Positions 29,967-40,093 of a stretch of DNA of 64,000 nt are shown in pieces. Below the pieces are notes generated by a model. The model made no database searches and was not told where the DNA came from. It worked only from the letters and a program-made list of their open reading frames with translations. Every line of letters begins with the position of its first letter. Position 1 is the stretch's first letter. This stretch comes from Proteus columbae. Its GTDB lineage: Bacteria > Pseudomonadota > Gammaproteobacteria > Enterobacterales > Enterobacteriaceae. Position numbers and translations under genes: made by a program. The DNA lies in NCBI RefSeq assembly GCF_002777965.1, contig NZ_NGVR01000002.1, forward strand, positions 121,208 to 185,207, in the 5' to 3' direction.

Positions 29967-32900
29967 TTATTTAGACAGGAAGTCTGGGGTATATTTTAAG
30001 TGTAACCACATATTATCTTCAGCATAATCACCCGATGTATCATGCGATAAGCTGACACCTAACTCGGTTTCTTTGTTTAAATAATATTTCGCGTCTAAAC
30101 CTAATCTGTAAGTGAAATTTGTTTCGTCTTCTTCTTCGTACTGAGATTTAATACGAGGATCGCTCGCATTCTTTTTATTTAATGCGTTTTGCATATAACC
30201 ATGTGTTGGGAAATAATCACTGCCTTTTTGTTTGTAACTTTGTATCCCTATTGCACCATTTAATGAGACTTCACCGTTTTCAAAACGGCGGGTATAAGCA
30301 ACAGGCAATGAAACAGACACATAATCTTGTGGGCTAAAGTAACCACCGTGTCCTAATGAGAAATAGTTTTGGTTATTTCTAAAGTTCATATAATCAACAT
30401 GTACACCTGCTTTTACTTCTTGTTGATCATCTTTATAGAACTTAGCATAAGAGCCAACCCACGCTTTCACTTCATCATTACTCGCAACACTTTTACCTTC
30501 GTAGTTATAGTAACCACCGCCAGCATAAGCCCCAATTTTTCCATCATCCCAAGCATATTGAACTTTAGCGCCGTTACGTGTTACACGACCCCAACTTTCG
30601 CCTGTCATTGGGTCAGTACGCCCCATATAAGAAAGTAGACTATCTTTTATGGCTCTGCGCTCTGCTGTCAGTGTTAATTGCCCATTCTGGCTAATTTGAG
30701 GTGAATATGTGATGCCACCAACAACCGTTGCCGTATCTTTACCTAATGGCGTTGAGCCAACATCAAAGCTGACATCCTTGTCTGATAAACGCAGTCCTAA
30801 TTCAACACCAGAAGCACGTTGACTACCGGCTTCATCGGCATTAATTTTGTTTTTCTCATCATGGTTATCGCTATTTTTAGCAAAGCGTTCAGCATGTTGA
30901 AGTTGACCCGAACCAAAACGGTTAGCTCTTTCTCCTGAAACTGAACCACTTGTCATCGAAACTGGGTTAACACTAAATTCCCAACGGAACTCTTCACCAG
31001 GTACACTCGAAATACTGATTGGTGCTGAAATTTCAGTGACGTTAGATAATCCTTTATCACCATTACGATGACGTATAGCCACACCACCTTGCACCCAAGG
31101 TGAAACTTTCTCTTCTAGTTCACGAATAGAACGCTGAACCGATGCCATCTCTTTACGTTCATAGATAGAACCCGCAATAGCAGGATTATCACTCCCCTCT
31201 AATGCACTTAATTGACCAGCTGAGGTTTTTAATGTGCTATCACTATTTTGCCATTGCGCACTACGCAGTAACGTTAATGCTTTGCGATTCTCACCATTTA
31301 ATTGCGCAATTTGTGCAGCTTGTAATAGATACGCGGGTTGTGAAGATGAAGGAATTTGCTGTAATAACTGTTGTGCTTTTCTTCCATCTTTTTGTGCTAA
31401 TGCCACTTCGATTTGAGCTTGGATTAATTTGCTATCTTTTCCTTGCTCTTTTTCTAAATAAGAAAGAATTTTGTTTGATTGTTCAGGCATTGATTGCGCT
31501 AAATAAACACGACTTAATGCCATTAATAAATCGGGATCATTTGGTGACGCTTTTAAAGCAACCACTAACGTGTCATAAGTGGCTTTAATTTCACCTTTTT
31601 CACGTAAGCTATCTGCTTGCGCAACTTTAGTGGCAACTTCTAAACGTTTTTTCTCAACAATCGGTGTTTCTTGTTGTAAAGCAGGATCATTAATCAAGCT
31701 AGATGCCTGTGTATAATGACCTAACTCATTGAGAACATTGATATGACCTGCGTAGTTACCTACCGAACCTTTAGTGCCTTTTGCAATATCACTTTCAACT
31801 AATTGCAACGCTTCATCATTTAATCCACTGTTAACCAATTTCTCTGCTAATTCGCCCACATCATTTGGATAATCAGCGACTTGATTAATTAATGGACGTA
31901 AAATATTACGCATTGCAACAAGGTTTCCTGCCTGACGATAATGATCAGCTTGCGCAAGTTGACGATAAAAACGAGCACGCTGTAATAACTCTTTTTCAGC
32001 TTCAGTTTGTTGATTATGGCTACTTAACAAGTTAAAAACTTTATCCCACTCTTTTTGCTCAACATAAAACAGCGATGCCACATAATCAGAATCTCTTGTT
32101 CTACGGTTTTGTAGTTGTGAGATGATATTTTTTGCGCCAGCACTGTCACCATCAGCAGCCATGAGGCGTGCTAAATCAAGGTAAACCCAGTTATTTTGCG
32201 GGTTTTTACGCTGAGCTTGTAAAAGCAATTGTCTTGCTTGAACACGATTACCATTCTCTAACGCTTTTTGCGCTTCACGGCGTAATTTCTCAGAAGGATC
32301 TGTATTCGCAGTAAGTTTTTGACGCAAAGAGGCAGATTGTTGAGCCAGTAATTGTTCTGCTTTCGTATTCTGTCCTTCCTGAACTAATAAATAGTAATAA
32401 GCAGAAATCACTTTTTCATTACGGATATTTTGCTGATAAAGTCCTGACAGCAATTGGTGAGCAGCCGGTAAATTACCTTGCTTACGTAATAAGTCAGCTT
32501 GTAATAAGTTGGCAGACACCCCTTTTTCACCTGAAGCACCTGTTAATGGTGCTAATTGATCAATAGCTTGTTGAATATTTCCTTGTTTAGCGCGTTGTTG
32601 TGCGCTGCGTAATTGCGCATAAAAACCCGCATCTTCCGCTTGTTGCTTCCATTTACTGCCTTGTTCGCCACCTGATTGCGCAGCTTGGTTTAATAAACGC
32701 TGACCTGTGGTTAAATCACCTGAACGTAATGCGATATAACCTAAACCCGCTAAGGCTTGTGCATCATTTTTATCTGCTGATAAAGCTTGTTTGAAATAAC
32801 CTTCGGCTTCTTTCAATTTACCTTTATTTAATGCGGTATAACCCGCTTGTCGTGCATTACCTTGAATAGCGCCTTGGAAATGCTCTACAACCGCTTTATC

Positions 32901-33668
32901 GTTCGGGTTTGCTTGCAAATAGGTTTTATATAACACTTCATCATCAGGGCGAACATTCAACCATAACAGGGCTTGACGCATACCTTTTTTGGCTGACTCA
33001 TCACCAGAAATATTACCTAAAATAGTTATCCCTTCACGGCGAGTCTCTTCGTTATAAGTTAGCGTTAATCCTAATGCTCTTTGCGTTTCTTTATTATCTG
33101 GCATTAATGCAGCACGTTGCTTTAATCCTGTAATGGCTTGAGGCAACATAGCGGGCACACCTGCCATGGTTTGATAATATTCTAACGCCAATGTTTCAGG
33201 TGGCTCACTGCTAACAAATAAACGTTGATACGCTTTTATTGCTTCTTCATGTTGCCCTTTTTTTGCTAACTCTCTGGCATATCCTAATTGTTGTTCACTA
33301 AATTGTGATGATCGGATGTTTTTTAATCCTTCAATTCGTGGATCTTGCGGTGCAATTTGCGCAAGTTTTTCTCGCCAATAGGTTGCTTGTTGTTCATTAC
33401 CTTGTTGCGCAGTAAAGAATGCCATTAAATACAGCGCGTCCTGATTATTGCTTTCCATAATTAGGACTTTTTGCAGTGCTTCTACTGCTCGTTCATCGTG
33501 TGCTCTACCGTGCCAATAATTAGCTTGTTCAATAAGAGAACTGACAATATTTGGATCAGTTGCTGCTGCATTTGCCTCAACTGCGGTTGCTTGTACTTGG
33601 CTTGAAGCCCCTAGAATGCAACCTGCATAGATGACTTTAACGATGATATTAAGTGCGTGATTTTTCAT
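29967..33668 (-). CDS. bcsC: Cellulose export protein BcsC
   Basis: BcsC is the periplasmic scaffold and outer-membrane pore for cellulose. The 1233-aa protein has a signal peptide (about 1-27), a long TPR superhelix (about 40-820; for example ALAGLGYIALRSGDLTTGQR and NPQNNWVYLDLARLMAADGD), and a C-terminal 16-strand barrel (about 850-1233) ending in HLKYTPDFLSK. It is slightly longer than E. coli BcsC (1157 aa). It lies 13 bp downstream of bcsB in the same direction. Confidence 0.96.
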   Translation of the reverse strand: MKNHALNIIVKVIYAGCILGASSQVQATAVEANAAATDPNIVSSLIEQANYWHGRAHDERAVEALQKVLIMESNNQDALYLMAFFTAQQGNEQQATYWREKLAQIAPQDPRIEGLKNIRSSQFSEQQLGYARELAKKGQHEEAIKAYQRLFVSSEPPETLALEYYQTMAGVPAMLPQAITGLKQRAALMPDNKETQRALGLTLTYNEETRREGITILGNISGDESAKKGMRQALLWLNVRPDDEVLYKTYLQANPNDKAVVEHFQGAIQGNARQAGYTALNKGKLKEAEGYFKQALSADKNDAQALAGLGYIALRSGDLTTGQRLLNQAAQSGGEQGSKWKQQAEDAGFYAQLRSAQQRAKQGNIQQAIDQLAPLTGASGEKGVSANLLQADLLRKQGNLPAAHQLLSGLYQQNIRNEKVISAYYYLLVQEGQNTKAEQLLAQQSASLRQKLTANTDPSEKLRREAQKALENGNRVQARQLLLQAQRKNPQNNWVYLDLARLMAADGDSAGAKNIISQLQNRRTRDSDYVASLFYVEQKEWDKVFNLLSSHNQQTEAEKELLQRARFYRQLAQADHYRQAGNLVAMRNILRPLINQVADYPNDVGELAEKLVNSGLNDEALQLVESDIAKGTKGSVGNYAGHINVLNELGHYTQASSLINDPALQQETPIVEKKRLEVATKVAQADSLREKGEIKATYDTLVVALKASPNDPDLLMALSRVYLAQSMPEQSNKILSYLEKEQGKDSKLIQAQIEVALAQKDGRKAQQLLQQIPSSSQPAYLLQAAQIAQLNGENRKALTLLRSAQWQNSDSTLKTSAGQLSALEGSDNPAIAGSIYERKEMASVQRSIRELEEKVSPWVQGGVAIRHRNGDKGLSNVTEISAPISISSVPGEEFRWEFSVNPVSMTSGSVSGERANRFGSGQLQHAERFAKNSDNHDEKNKINADEAGSQRASGVELGLRLSDKDVSFDVGSTPLGKDTATVVGGITYSPQISQNGQLTLTAERRAIKDSLLSYMGRTDPMTGESWGRVTRNGAKVQYAWDDGKIGAYAGGGYYNYEGKSVASNDEVKAWVGSYAKFYKDDQQEVKAGVHVDYMNFRNNQNYFSLGHGGYFSPQDYVSVSLPVAYTRRFENGEVSLNGAIGIQSYKQKGSDYFPTHGYMQNALNKKNASDPRIKSQYEEEDETNFTYRLGLDAKYYLNKETELGVSLSHDTSGDYAEDNMWLHLKYTPDFLSK

Positions 33669-33681
33669 CTTATATCCCCCC

Positions 33682-36033
33682 TTATTTGTCTGAACGATGC
33701 TGTGATATCTGATGTAAACGACGAGTTGAACGACGTTGTAACCAGTAATAAGTCACGAAGCCCGTCAGCGCACAAAAACCAACAGCTAAAAGACCCAGCA
33801 AATATACGTGTCTAGAGCTATACCAAAGGAATTGTTGTAAGAAAGGTAAATCACCTTGCGAAAAGTGTTCGCCTAAATGGAAACTTTTTACGGTGTCTTT
33901 ACCACTAATAAGAGTGATATCGCCTTTAATGGCCGCGTTTATTTGGGCTAAATTTAAGTCATTGATAATGGTTTTTATCGAATCATTACCTTTAGCTGTA
34001 ACCAATACGACAACCCTGTCGCTTGCCCAAGGTGAGATAAAACTCATCATGCCGCGCCAATCTTTCACTGAAGATAAGTAACTTGCAGCATCACCACTTT
34101 GAGATAAATAATCGCCAGCAATCCAACCTTTTGCCTTATCAATCAATGATTGTGGTTTGATTTCGACGTTTTTATTTAAAAATGAGAACGTTTGTTGTGA
34201 AAAACGAGCAGGTAGAAATCCCTCACTATTTAATGAGCCAATCGCTAGCACATCGTGTTGAGAGAGGTTATTTTTCTCAAGTTCTTTAGCACCTAAGAAA
34301 ACCGAAGCATGAGAAACCGGTGTACCTGTGGCATAACCTGATCTCGCCATTAGGTTCACTAAGGTATAAAGCTCTTCTATTGTTGGATTTTCAGGTAATA
34401 GCAATGTGGTTTGTGAAAAATCCGCACGGCGACTAAATGGGAATGACGCTCCTGAAAAATAAGCCAAGTTCGGCATTCTGGAGTAGTGCCAAGTATTTTT
34501 AAATTGCAACGTTGATTGCGGATCAATTTGGCTAATTAAGCTACTGCCATCCGTTAAAATACACGGAGAATCTTCTGGCTCACGTAAATCAAAATAAAAC
34601 TGCAACTGATTCTGGCTATAGATCTGACGAGGATTTAAATAGAGCGTGCTATTTTGCTGTTCGCTCTCCATTCCCAGCCATTGTCTTAACATACCTAAAG
34701 GTTCTGAACGCGCCGGATACAATGCACCTAAGAATTGGTTATTCAAAGAGACAATTAATGAAGAACGACGACTATTTAGTTTATCCGAATGAGGGAAAAC
34801 ATATTTCAAATCTAAAGGCAGTGCATCACCATCCCACCAAAAGAGATCGGGAGAGACACGAAACGAAAACTGATTCGGTGCATGGTTAATACCTTGGCGT
34901 GAGAAATCATCACTACCATTGGCAATTTGGCTTAACGAAACAGGTTTATTGGTATTTAACCAACGAGGTGCATCGTAATCCGTACTCATTGCAAGCGTTT
35001 GAGAAGGCACCATTAAGTGATCGTTTTGTGGCAATTTACCGTTGTTTAACGCCCATACAGCTTGACGAAGAGATTTCTCATTATCACCGCTGATCAGTAA
35101 TAATTTGAAAACAGGATCGACCGGGTTATCAACAATGGTTAATTGCCCACTATTTCCTGAAGGTAATGTAATACCCGCAATAGTCTGTCCTGAATAGCCA
35201 ACTAAAATACCATCACTTTCAGGTAACTGATTCATTAAAACGGGTAAATCAACTTGCTTAATATCATGGCTAAAACTACCAAACCATGATGCAGCAATGG
35301 CTGCTGTTGTTACCTCGGCATGGTCAGGTTTATCTGACAATATGATAGGTAACGAGGTCGCTGTCATTCTGTCAGGATCAAAGAACGGTAGGGGCAATCG
35401 TTCCAGACTATACCCGCCATTAATCCAGCGACCTCGATAATCTAATGATGAATCCGGTGAAATAACCAGACTTAATCCTTCAGCCAGTGGAGGAATACAT
35501 TGGTTTTCATCCAATGCATCACGATTGGCTAGACGAAAGCTGAGGTTATTCACATTCGTCAACATCATTTCAGGGATTTCTAAAACATATTCATGCTCTT
35601 GCCCACCGTCTTCTAAAGGTAGAAATCCCATAGGTTGACCATTTAGCATTAAGTGAAGTGTTTGATCAGATTGAACTAATCCTTGAGACGCTTTCACTTT
35701 CATCGTTAATGTGGCGTTATCAATAAATAAATCGTTCGCCATATTAAAAGTCACACCAGAAAGTAATTTTCTTCCTGATAACACGATAGGTGATGGACTT
35801 CCCATCTGTGCCAATGTTAATTGCTCTTCAATATTACGCGCTTCAGACAATACGCCATCTTCAAGTTGGATCGGGTTATTCGCATTTTGTTGCACTGGCG
35901 AATGTGTATAAGAAGTCGGGTCAGGTAAAAACTCCCCTCCTAGCTCTAACATTCCGGTATCAGCTTGAGAAAGATTAATACTTGCGATCGCTATCGCCGT
36001 CAGGCTTAGCATTAATGTCAGTTTCTTTTTCAT
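33682..36033 (-). CDS. bcsB: Cellulose synthase regulatory subunit BcsB
   Basis: BcsB is the membrane-anchored periplasmic partner of BcsA that guides the glucan to BcsC. The 783-aa protein has a signal peptide (about 1-24), two carbohydrate-binding and two ferredoxin-like domains, and a C-terminal membrane anchor (about 742-766, YLLGLLAVGFCALTGFVTYYW) followed by a basic tail. Its stop is separated from bcsA by two bases, so the two subunits are translated as a unit. Confidence 0.96.
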   Translation of the reverse strand: MKKKLTLMLSLTAIAIASINLSQADTGMLELGGEFLPDPTSYTHSPVQQNANNPIQLEDGVLSEARNIEEQLTLAQMGSPSPIVLSGRKLLSGVTFNMANDLFIDNATLTMKVKASQGLVQSDQTLHLMLNGQPMGFLPLEDGGQEHEYVLEIPEMMLTNVNNLSFRLANRDALDENQCIPPLAEGLSLVISPDSSLDYRGRWINGGYSLERLPLPFFDPDRMTATSLPIILSDKPDHAEVTTAAIAASWFGSFSHDIKQVDLPVLMNQLPESDGILVGYSGQTIAGITLPSGNSGQLTIVDNPVDPVFKLLLISGDNEKSLRQAVWALNNGKLPQNDHLMVPSQTLAMSTDYDAPRWLNTNKPVSLSQIANGSDDFSRQGINHAPNQFSFRVSPDLFWWDGDALPLDLKYVFPHSDKLNSRRSSLIVSLNNQFLGALYPARSEPLGMLRQWLGMESEQQNSTLYLNPRQIYSQNQLQFYFDLREPEDSPCILTDGSSLISQIDPQSTLQFKNTWHYSRMPNLAYFSGASFPFSRRADFSQTTLLLPENPTIEELYTLVNLMARSGYATGTPVSHASVFLGAKELEKNNLSQHDVLAIGSLNSEGFLPARFSQQTFSFLNKNVEIKPQSLIDKAKGWIAGDYLSQSGDAASYLSSVKDWRGMMSFISPWASDRVVVLVTAKGNDSIKTIINDLNLAQINAAIKGDITLISGKDTVKSFHLGEHFSQGDLPFLQQFLWYSSRHVYLLGLLAVGFCALTGFVTYYWLQRRSTRRLHQISQHRSDK

Positions 36034-36035
36034 GC

Positions 36036-38156
36036 TTAGTCATCCCCGTTAATAGATTGCACAGAGAGTGAAGCTTTTGCTTTCGTTCTTATTGCTGGTG
36101 CTTTCACTTTTTGGCGACGACCAAAGAACAGTTCTAAAATACAACGTGTAATACCTGCCAATTCTTTAAATGGCTTGTCTTTATAATCTGCCTGATGGAT
36201 CCATGCATCAGCACGACCAAAGACAATGCGCACCAATTTACGGCGAAGATTTAAATCAATAGGTAAGAATTCAAGACGTAGTTGATTGCTTTCTAAACTC
36301 ACCATATCAACAGGAACGGTAACTTCATCTCGTTGTACATTCAGGGTGATTGAAGTGACATTACGTTGGCGAAGTTCAGACATTTTATTCACGGCAATGC
36401 GAATACCACCCATTGAAATATCTTCAGTGGTAGTTGTTAATTCAGCGCCATCATCAAAATGTAACGTAATCGGTAGAGATGCGTTGATTCGAGTATTTTT
36501 ACGAATTTGTCGCGTCTCTTTACCTACTGCAATAGAGGCAAGAATGATAAATAAACTGTAAGTCGCCCAAGCTAGGTTTAAAACAATAACCAGTGGGTCA
36601 ATACCTTGGAAGTCATTTAATAGGTAGCGAACAACAACCCATGAAATCCCAGTGATAAGAAGAAGTGCAGTGATAATTAATGGACGCACAGTGAGGTAAT
36701 CCATATAGCTTTTATCAAGCAAATCACCTTTATCTGTTACGTTAAATTTACCTAATTTTGGTGAAACTAAGCTCAGTAAGGTAGGTAGAACCAAACTAAA
36801 TGCCATGACGGTTTCATATATTTCACCCCAAAAAGAGTAACGGTATTTACCGATATTTTTCGAGTTTACATAAACCGACATGATTAAGTGTGGTAATGCA
36901 TAGGCGAATATCATGCTTGCGGATGAAGCGATAATATTAAGGTTAAATAACATAAACAGTAACGGTGCAGTCAAGAAGATGATACGAGGCAAACCGTACT
37001 GAAAGTGGAGCATGGCATTGAGATAACATAAACGCTGAGGGAATGTTAAACCACGACCCAACATTGGATTATCAACACGGAATATCTGTGTCATTCCTCT
37101 AGCCCAACGAATACGTTGGTTAACATGTAATGCTAAACGTTCTGTTGCAAGGCCCGCTGCTAAAGGAATATCAATAAATGCAGAGTTCCAACCTAAACGT
37201 TGTAATTTAAGCGCAGTGTGTGCATCTTCAGTTACCGTTTCAACCGCAATACCCCCGATTTCTTCAAGCGCACTACGACGCATAACAGCACATGAACCAC
37301 AGAAGAATGTCGCATTCCAGTTATCATTACCACGTTGAACAGGGCCATAGAAAAGTGCGCCTTCATGCGGTGCATCTTTAGCCGCACTTAAGTTACGCTC
37401 AAATGGGTCTGGCGAGTAGAAATAGTGTGGTGTTTGGATCAGCGCTAGTTTTGGATCTTCAAGGAAGCTTCCTACTGTTGCTTGCAAGAAAATACGTGTT
37501 GAGATGTGGTCACAGTCAAAAACGCAGATTAGTTCACCGTCTGTTAATCCCATCGCATGATTTAAGTTACCTGCTTTGGCATGATCATGAACTTCACGTT
37601 CAATGTAAGTTACACCAACGTCACCAGCGAATTGTTTAAATTCATCACGACTACCATCATCCAATATATAAACTTTCATTTTATCTTGTGGATAATCGAT
37701 AGCTTGTGCCGCGAGGACGGTATCACGTACAACATCCAAGCTCTCGTTATATGTTGGAATATAAATATCAACAGTAGGCCATTGAGAAACATTTTTAGGT
37801 AAAGGTGCTATTTTTCTATTTAATGGCCATGACGTTTGGAAATATCCTAGGACTAATATTATCCAAGAATAAATCTCAGCCATAAATAAACCACTACCTA
37901 ATACAGCCTCGATAGTTGTATTAAAATTTAAGGTATTTGTTGCACGCCAGTAGAGATAACGTGTTGACATCAACAATGAAATAAAAACCATTGTTAGTAA
38001 TCGTTTTTTTGATTTTTTAAAACCGATAACAAATAATAGCAATATATTGATAATACCGAATATATATTGTTGTTCGGCACTCATTGGCATAACAATAAGT
38101 GAAAACATTGTTATCAATAGAAAAGCCGTAATTAATGTTTTAAATATTTTATTCAT
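36036..38156 (-). CDS. bcsA: Cellulose synthase catalytic subunit BcsA
   Basis: BcsA makes beta-1,4-glucan from UDP-glucose and moves it through the inner membrane. The 706-aa protein has membrane helices at both ends of a family-2 glycosyltransferase domain with DDGS (166-169), FDCDH (DxD, 214-216), the TED motif (309-311) and QRIRW (347-351). The C-terminal PilZ domain carries RKNTR (RxxxR) and DISMGG (DxSxxG), so it should be activated by c-di-GMP. All catalytic motifs are intact. A diguanylate cyclase and a UDP-glucose synthase lie in the same operon. Confidence 0.97.
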   Translation of the reverse strand: MNKIFKTLITAFLLITMFSLIVMPMSAEQQYIFGIINILLLFVIGFKKSKKRLLTMVFISLLMSTRYLYWRATNTLNFNTTIEAVLGSGLFMAEIYSWIILVLGYFQTSWPLNRKIAPLPKNVSQWPTVDIYIPTYNESLDVVRDTVLAAQAIDYPQDKMKVYILDDGSRDEFKQFAGDVGVTYIEREVHDHAKAGNLNHAMGLTDGELICVFDCDHISTRIFLQATVGSFLEDPKLALIQTPHYFYSPDPFERNLSAAKDAPHEGALFYGPVQRGNDNWNATFFCGSCAVMRRSALEEIGGIAVETVTEDAHTALKLQRLGWNSAFIDIPLAAGLATERLALHVNQRIRWARGMTQIFRVDNPMLGRGLTFPQRLCYLNAMLHFQYGLPRIIFLTAPLLFMLFNLNIIASSASMIFAYALPHLIMSVYVNSKNIGKYRYSFWGEIYETVMAFSLVLPTLLSLVSPKLGKFNVTDKGDLLDKSYMDYLTVRPLIITALLLITGISWVVVRYLLNDFQGIDPLVIVLNLAWATYSLFIILASIAVGKETRQIRKNTRINASLPITLHFDDGAELTTTTEDISMGGIRIAVNKMSELRQRNVTSITLNVQRDEVTVPVDMVSLESNQLRLEFLPIDLNLRRKLVRIVFGRADAWIHQADYKDKPFKELAGITRCILELFFGRRQKVKAPAIRTKAKASLSVQSINGDD

Positions 38157-38327
38157 AAACCCATACCTTTGTCATCGCCATAGATCTTTTCTTAAGACAA
38201 AGGCACCCTATCGACATTAATAAACATCGAAAAGAAATAAACCTATCTTAAAAAATAAAATAACAATGGCTAAAGATTGACACCAGTCAATATTATTTGT
38301 TTATACAAAGAGTTTTGCTTATTTGGA

Positions 38328-38726
38328 TTAGACAGAGGCAATAAATGACAATATATCCTTTAGTGATAAATTTTCATGAGCATGAACTCTATCAGTTTCT
38401 TTGCTATCAAATATTTTATTATCTGCTAACAAATTTTGCTTACTCTTAATTAAATTGTCTTTCTTTGCTTTAACAACTAAAGCGTCCTGGTGATAAGAAG
38501 GGATAGACGATGAAGTAACAGGCTGTTTTGGTTCGTTTTTCACTACAAGTGAAGTTTCAGAAAACGTATTATTACTTAAATTACTAATTTTATTATTATC
38601 TTCTTTATTTATAACTACTGGTTCTATTTTATTATCAATATCTTGTGTTGTAGAGGAAGAAAACTCTTGAAAAGCAAAGGCATCTTCCTGAAACTTATCT
38701 TTTAAGTTACTAATATCATCATACAT
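38328..38726 (-). CDS. Small BcsP/BcsR-like protein at the head of the bcs operon
   Basis: This 132-aa acidic, low-complexity protein is rich in Asn, Ser, Asp and Lys, with no membrane segment. Only the N-terminus (DDISNLKDKFQEDAFAFQEF) resembles the DI-x2-L-x3-F pattern of BcsR/BcsP cellulose proteins. A short hydrophobic segment (LSLKDILSFIASV) ends the chain. The middle is predicted disordered. AGGGG precedes its ATG. It lies 171 bp before bcsA on the same strand. Family assignment is tentative; a gene specific to this locus is possible. Confidence 0.6.
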   Translation of the reverse strand: MYDDISNLKDKFQEDAFAFQEFSSSTTQDIDNKIEPVVINKEDNNKISNLSNNTFSETSLVVKNEPKQPVTSSSIPSYHQDALVVKAKKDNLIKSKQNLLADNKIFDSKETDRVHAHENLSLKDILSFIASV

Positions 38727-40093
38727 AGTGTGACCCCTTTAATAACAGTACTCTAAACCTTGTTCAATAACTTGATGCTCATCCAAAATAAGGAAGAGAG
38801 AACCTTATAGATAATTTTCACAATAAGTTAAAAATATATCTTTATAAATTCATATTTAAACCTTCATTAAATCATCAATTAATGAACATCAACTATGTAG
38901 GGTAAAATAATCTTATAAATAATGATCTATTTAATTACAAATAAGCATCATCCAATTAGAAGTAATGATTATTTAAATTAAATTGTATAATTATTTTAAT
39001 GAAAAAGACAACATCAAAAAAAGTGTAAAAAGTAAAACGGTACTCATTTTTACTTTATAAAAATGGGTATTTTTACTTAACCTAAAATTTATTATTACTA
39101 TCAAAAATAGCGTCTTTTTTACCTAAAAAAACAGGTTTAAAAACCAGATAATAACTAGAGTTAACTAATAACAATTTGTATAAATTTTATAAAAATAAAA
39201 TTCTAAAATAATTATTTATTGATATTATTTCTTCTAAAAATCAAAGAAACCATCAAGATCAATTTTAATAAACTACCTTTTTTCCATTCCAAAAAAGACT
39301 AAAAAAATAATAACTAAAAATAGAAAGGATTATTTATTCATATTGATCATCATCAAAATAGGTTCCTTTTTTACACCTAAAAGGTGTGTTTATTGCTTTT
39401 TATCATATTACGATCGCTCTATTTTATTAAGAAAAAATAAAATACATCAGCATCGGTTAAGTTTTAGAAAAAAACATCAAAATAAAAGACAAAAATAGAT
39501 TATCAATCTATGATTGGCTTTATTATTTACTTATAGTAAATACCGCTAAGAATAACCTGTATTCCAGAATAATTAACTTAAGTAATATTTTATCTATAAA
39601 ATGATATTGTTAATTTAGCTTAACAAATGCACAAGCGTGACTTAGTTCAAATAATAAATGTAACAGTGAAAACAAGTACATCATTTTATCTAAGCTATTA
39701 AATTAATTACATAATAAGTATTTTATTAGTTATAAATACCAATAATCAGTATAAATACCGATAATTACACCTTTTAATATTAAAAATACTTAATTAACTA
39801 CACCTTTATACTAAGTAGGCAATATCATTTTAAGATTATCTTTTTGTGTAATTATATAAATAAAGAAGCTCTTTAGCTCAATTTTTTTAAGAGTAATCCT
39901 AGTAATCTAAGCTCTATTTTTTTTATCATTCAGCAAAAACAAATCTAATTAAGATTAATTTAATAAGGATAATTTAAAAATAGCGGAATCGCTTCACCTA
40001 TAAGCAGAATAGCAAAAAGGCACTCTATCCTTCTTTACTTCTATGCTATCTTTATTAAGTGAATTAGGAGTGTTCAACATAACGGGAAAAAAG
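38727..40093. other. 1.3-kb AT-rich region without a recognisable gene
   Basis: This is the longest gene-free stretch in the window, upstream of the bcs operon on one side and of the NADAR-like gene on the other. It holds imperfect inverted repeats: 39041-39069 (12-bp arms, T-rich tail), 39373-39387 (ACACCT/AGGTGT) and the palindrome ATAGATT-ATC-AATCTAT (39495-39511). A direct repeat ATAAATACCRATAAT occurs at 39732-39746 and 39750-39764. No ORF with a good ribosome binding site or RNA gene was recognised. It probably contains the bcs promoter. Confidence 0.5.

Noticed and set aside
31202..31588. 128-codon open frame on the plus strand inside bcsC
   Set aside because: It is antisense to the TPR region of bcsC, has no ribosome binding site and a composition expected from the complementary strand of a gene rich in Gln and Leu.
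39041..39069. Terminator suggesting a hidden gene upstream
   Set aside because: The stem is nearly all A-T with a wobble pair, and no ORF or promoter-like sequence precedes it on the plus strand.
39732..39764. CRISPR-like direct repeats
   Set aside because: There are only two copies, 15 bp each with a 3-bp gap, and no spacers or cas genes.
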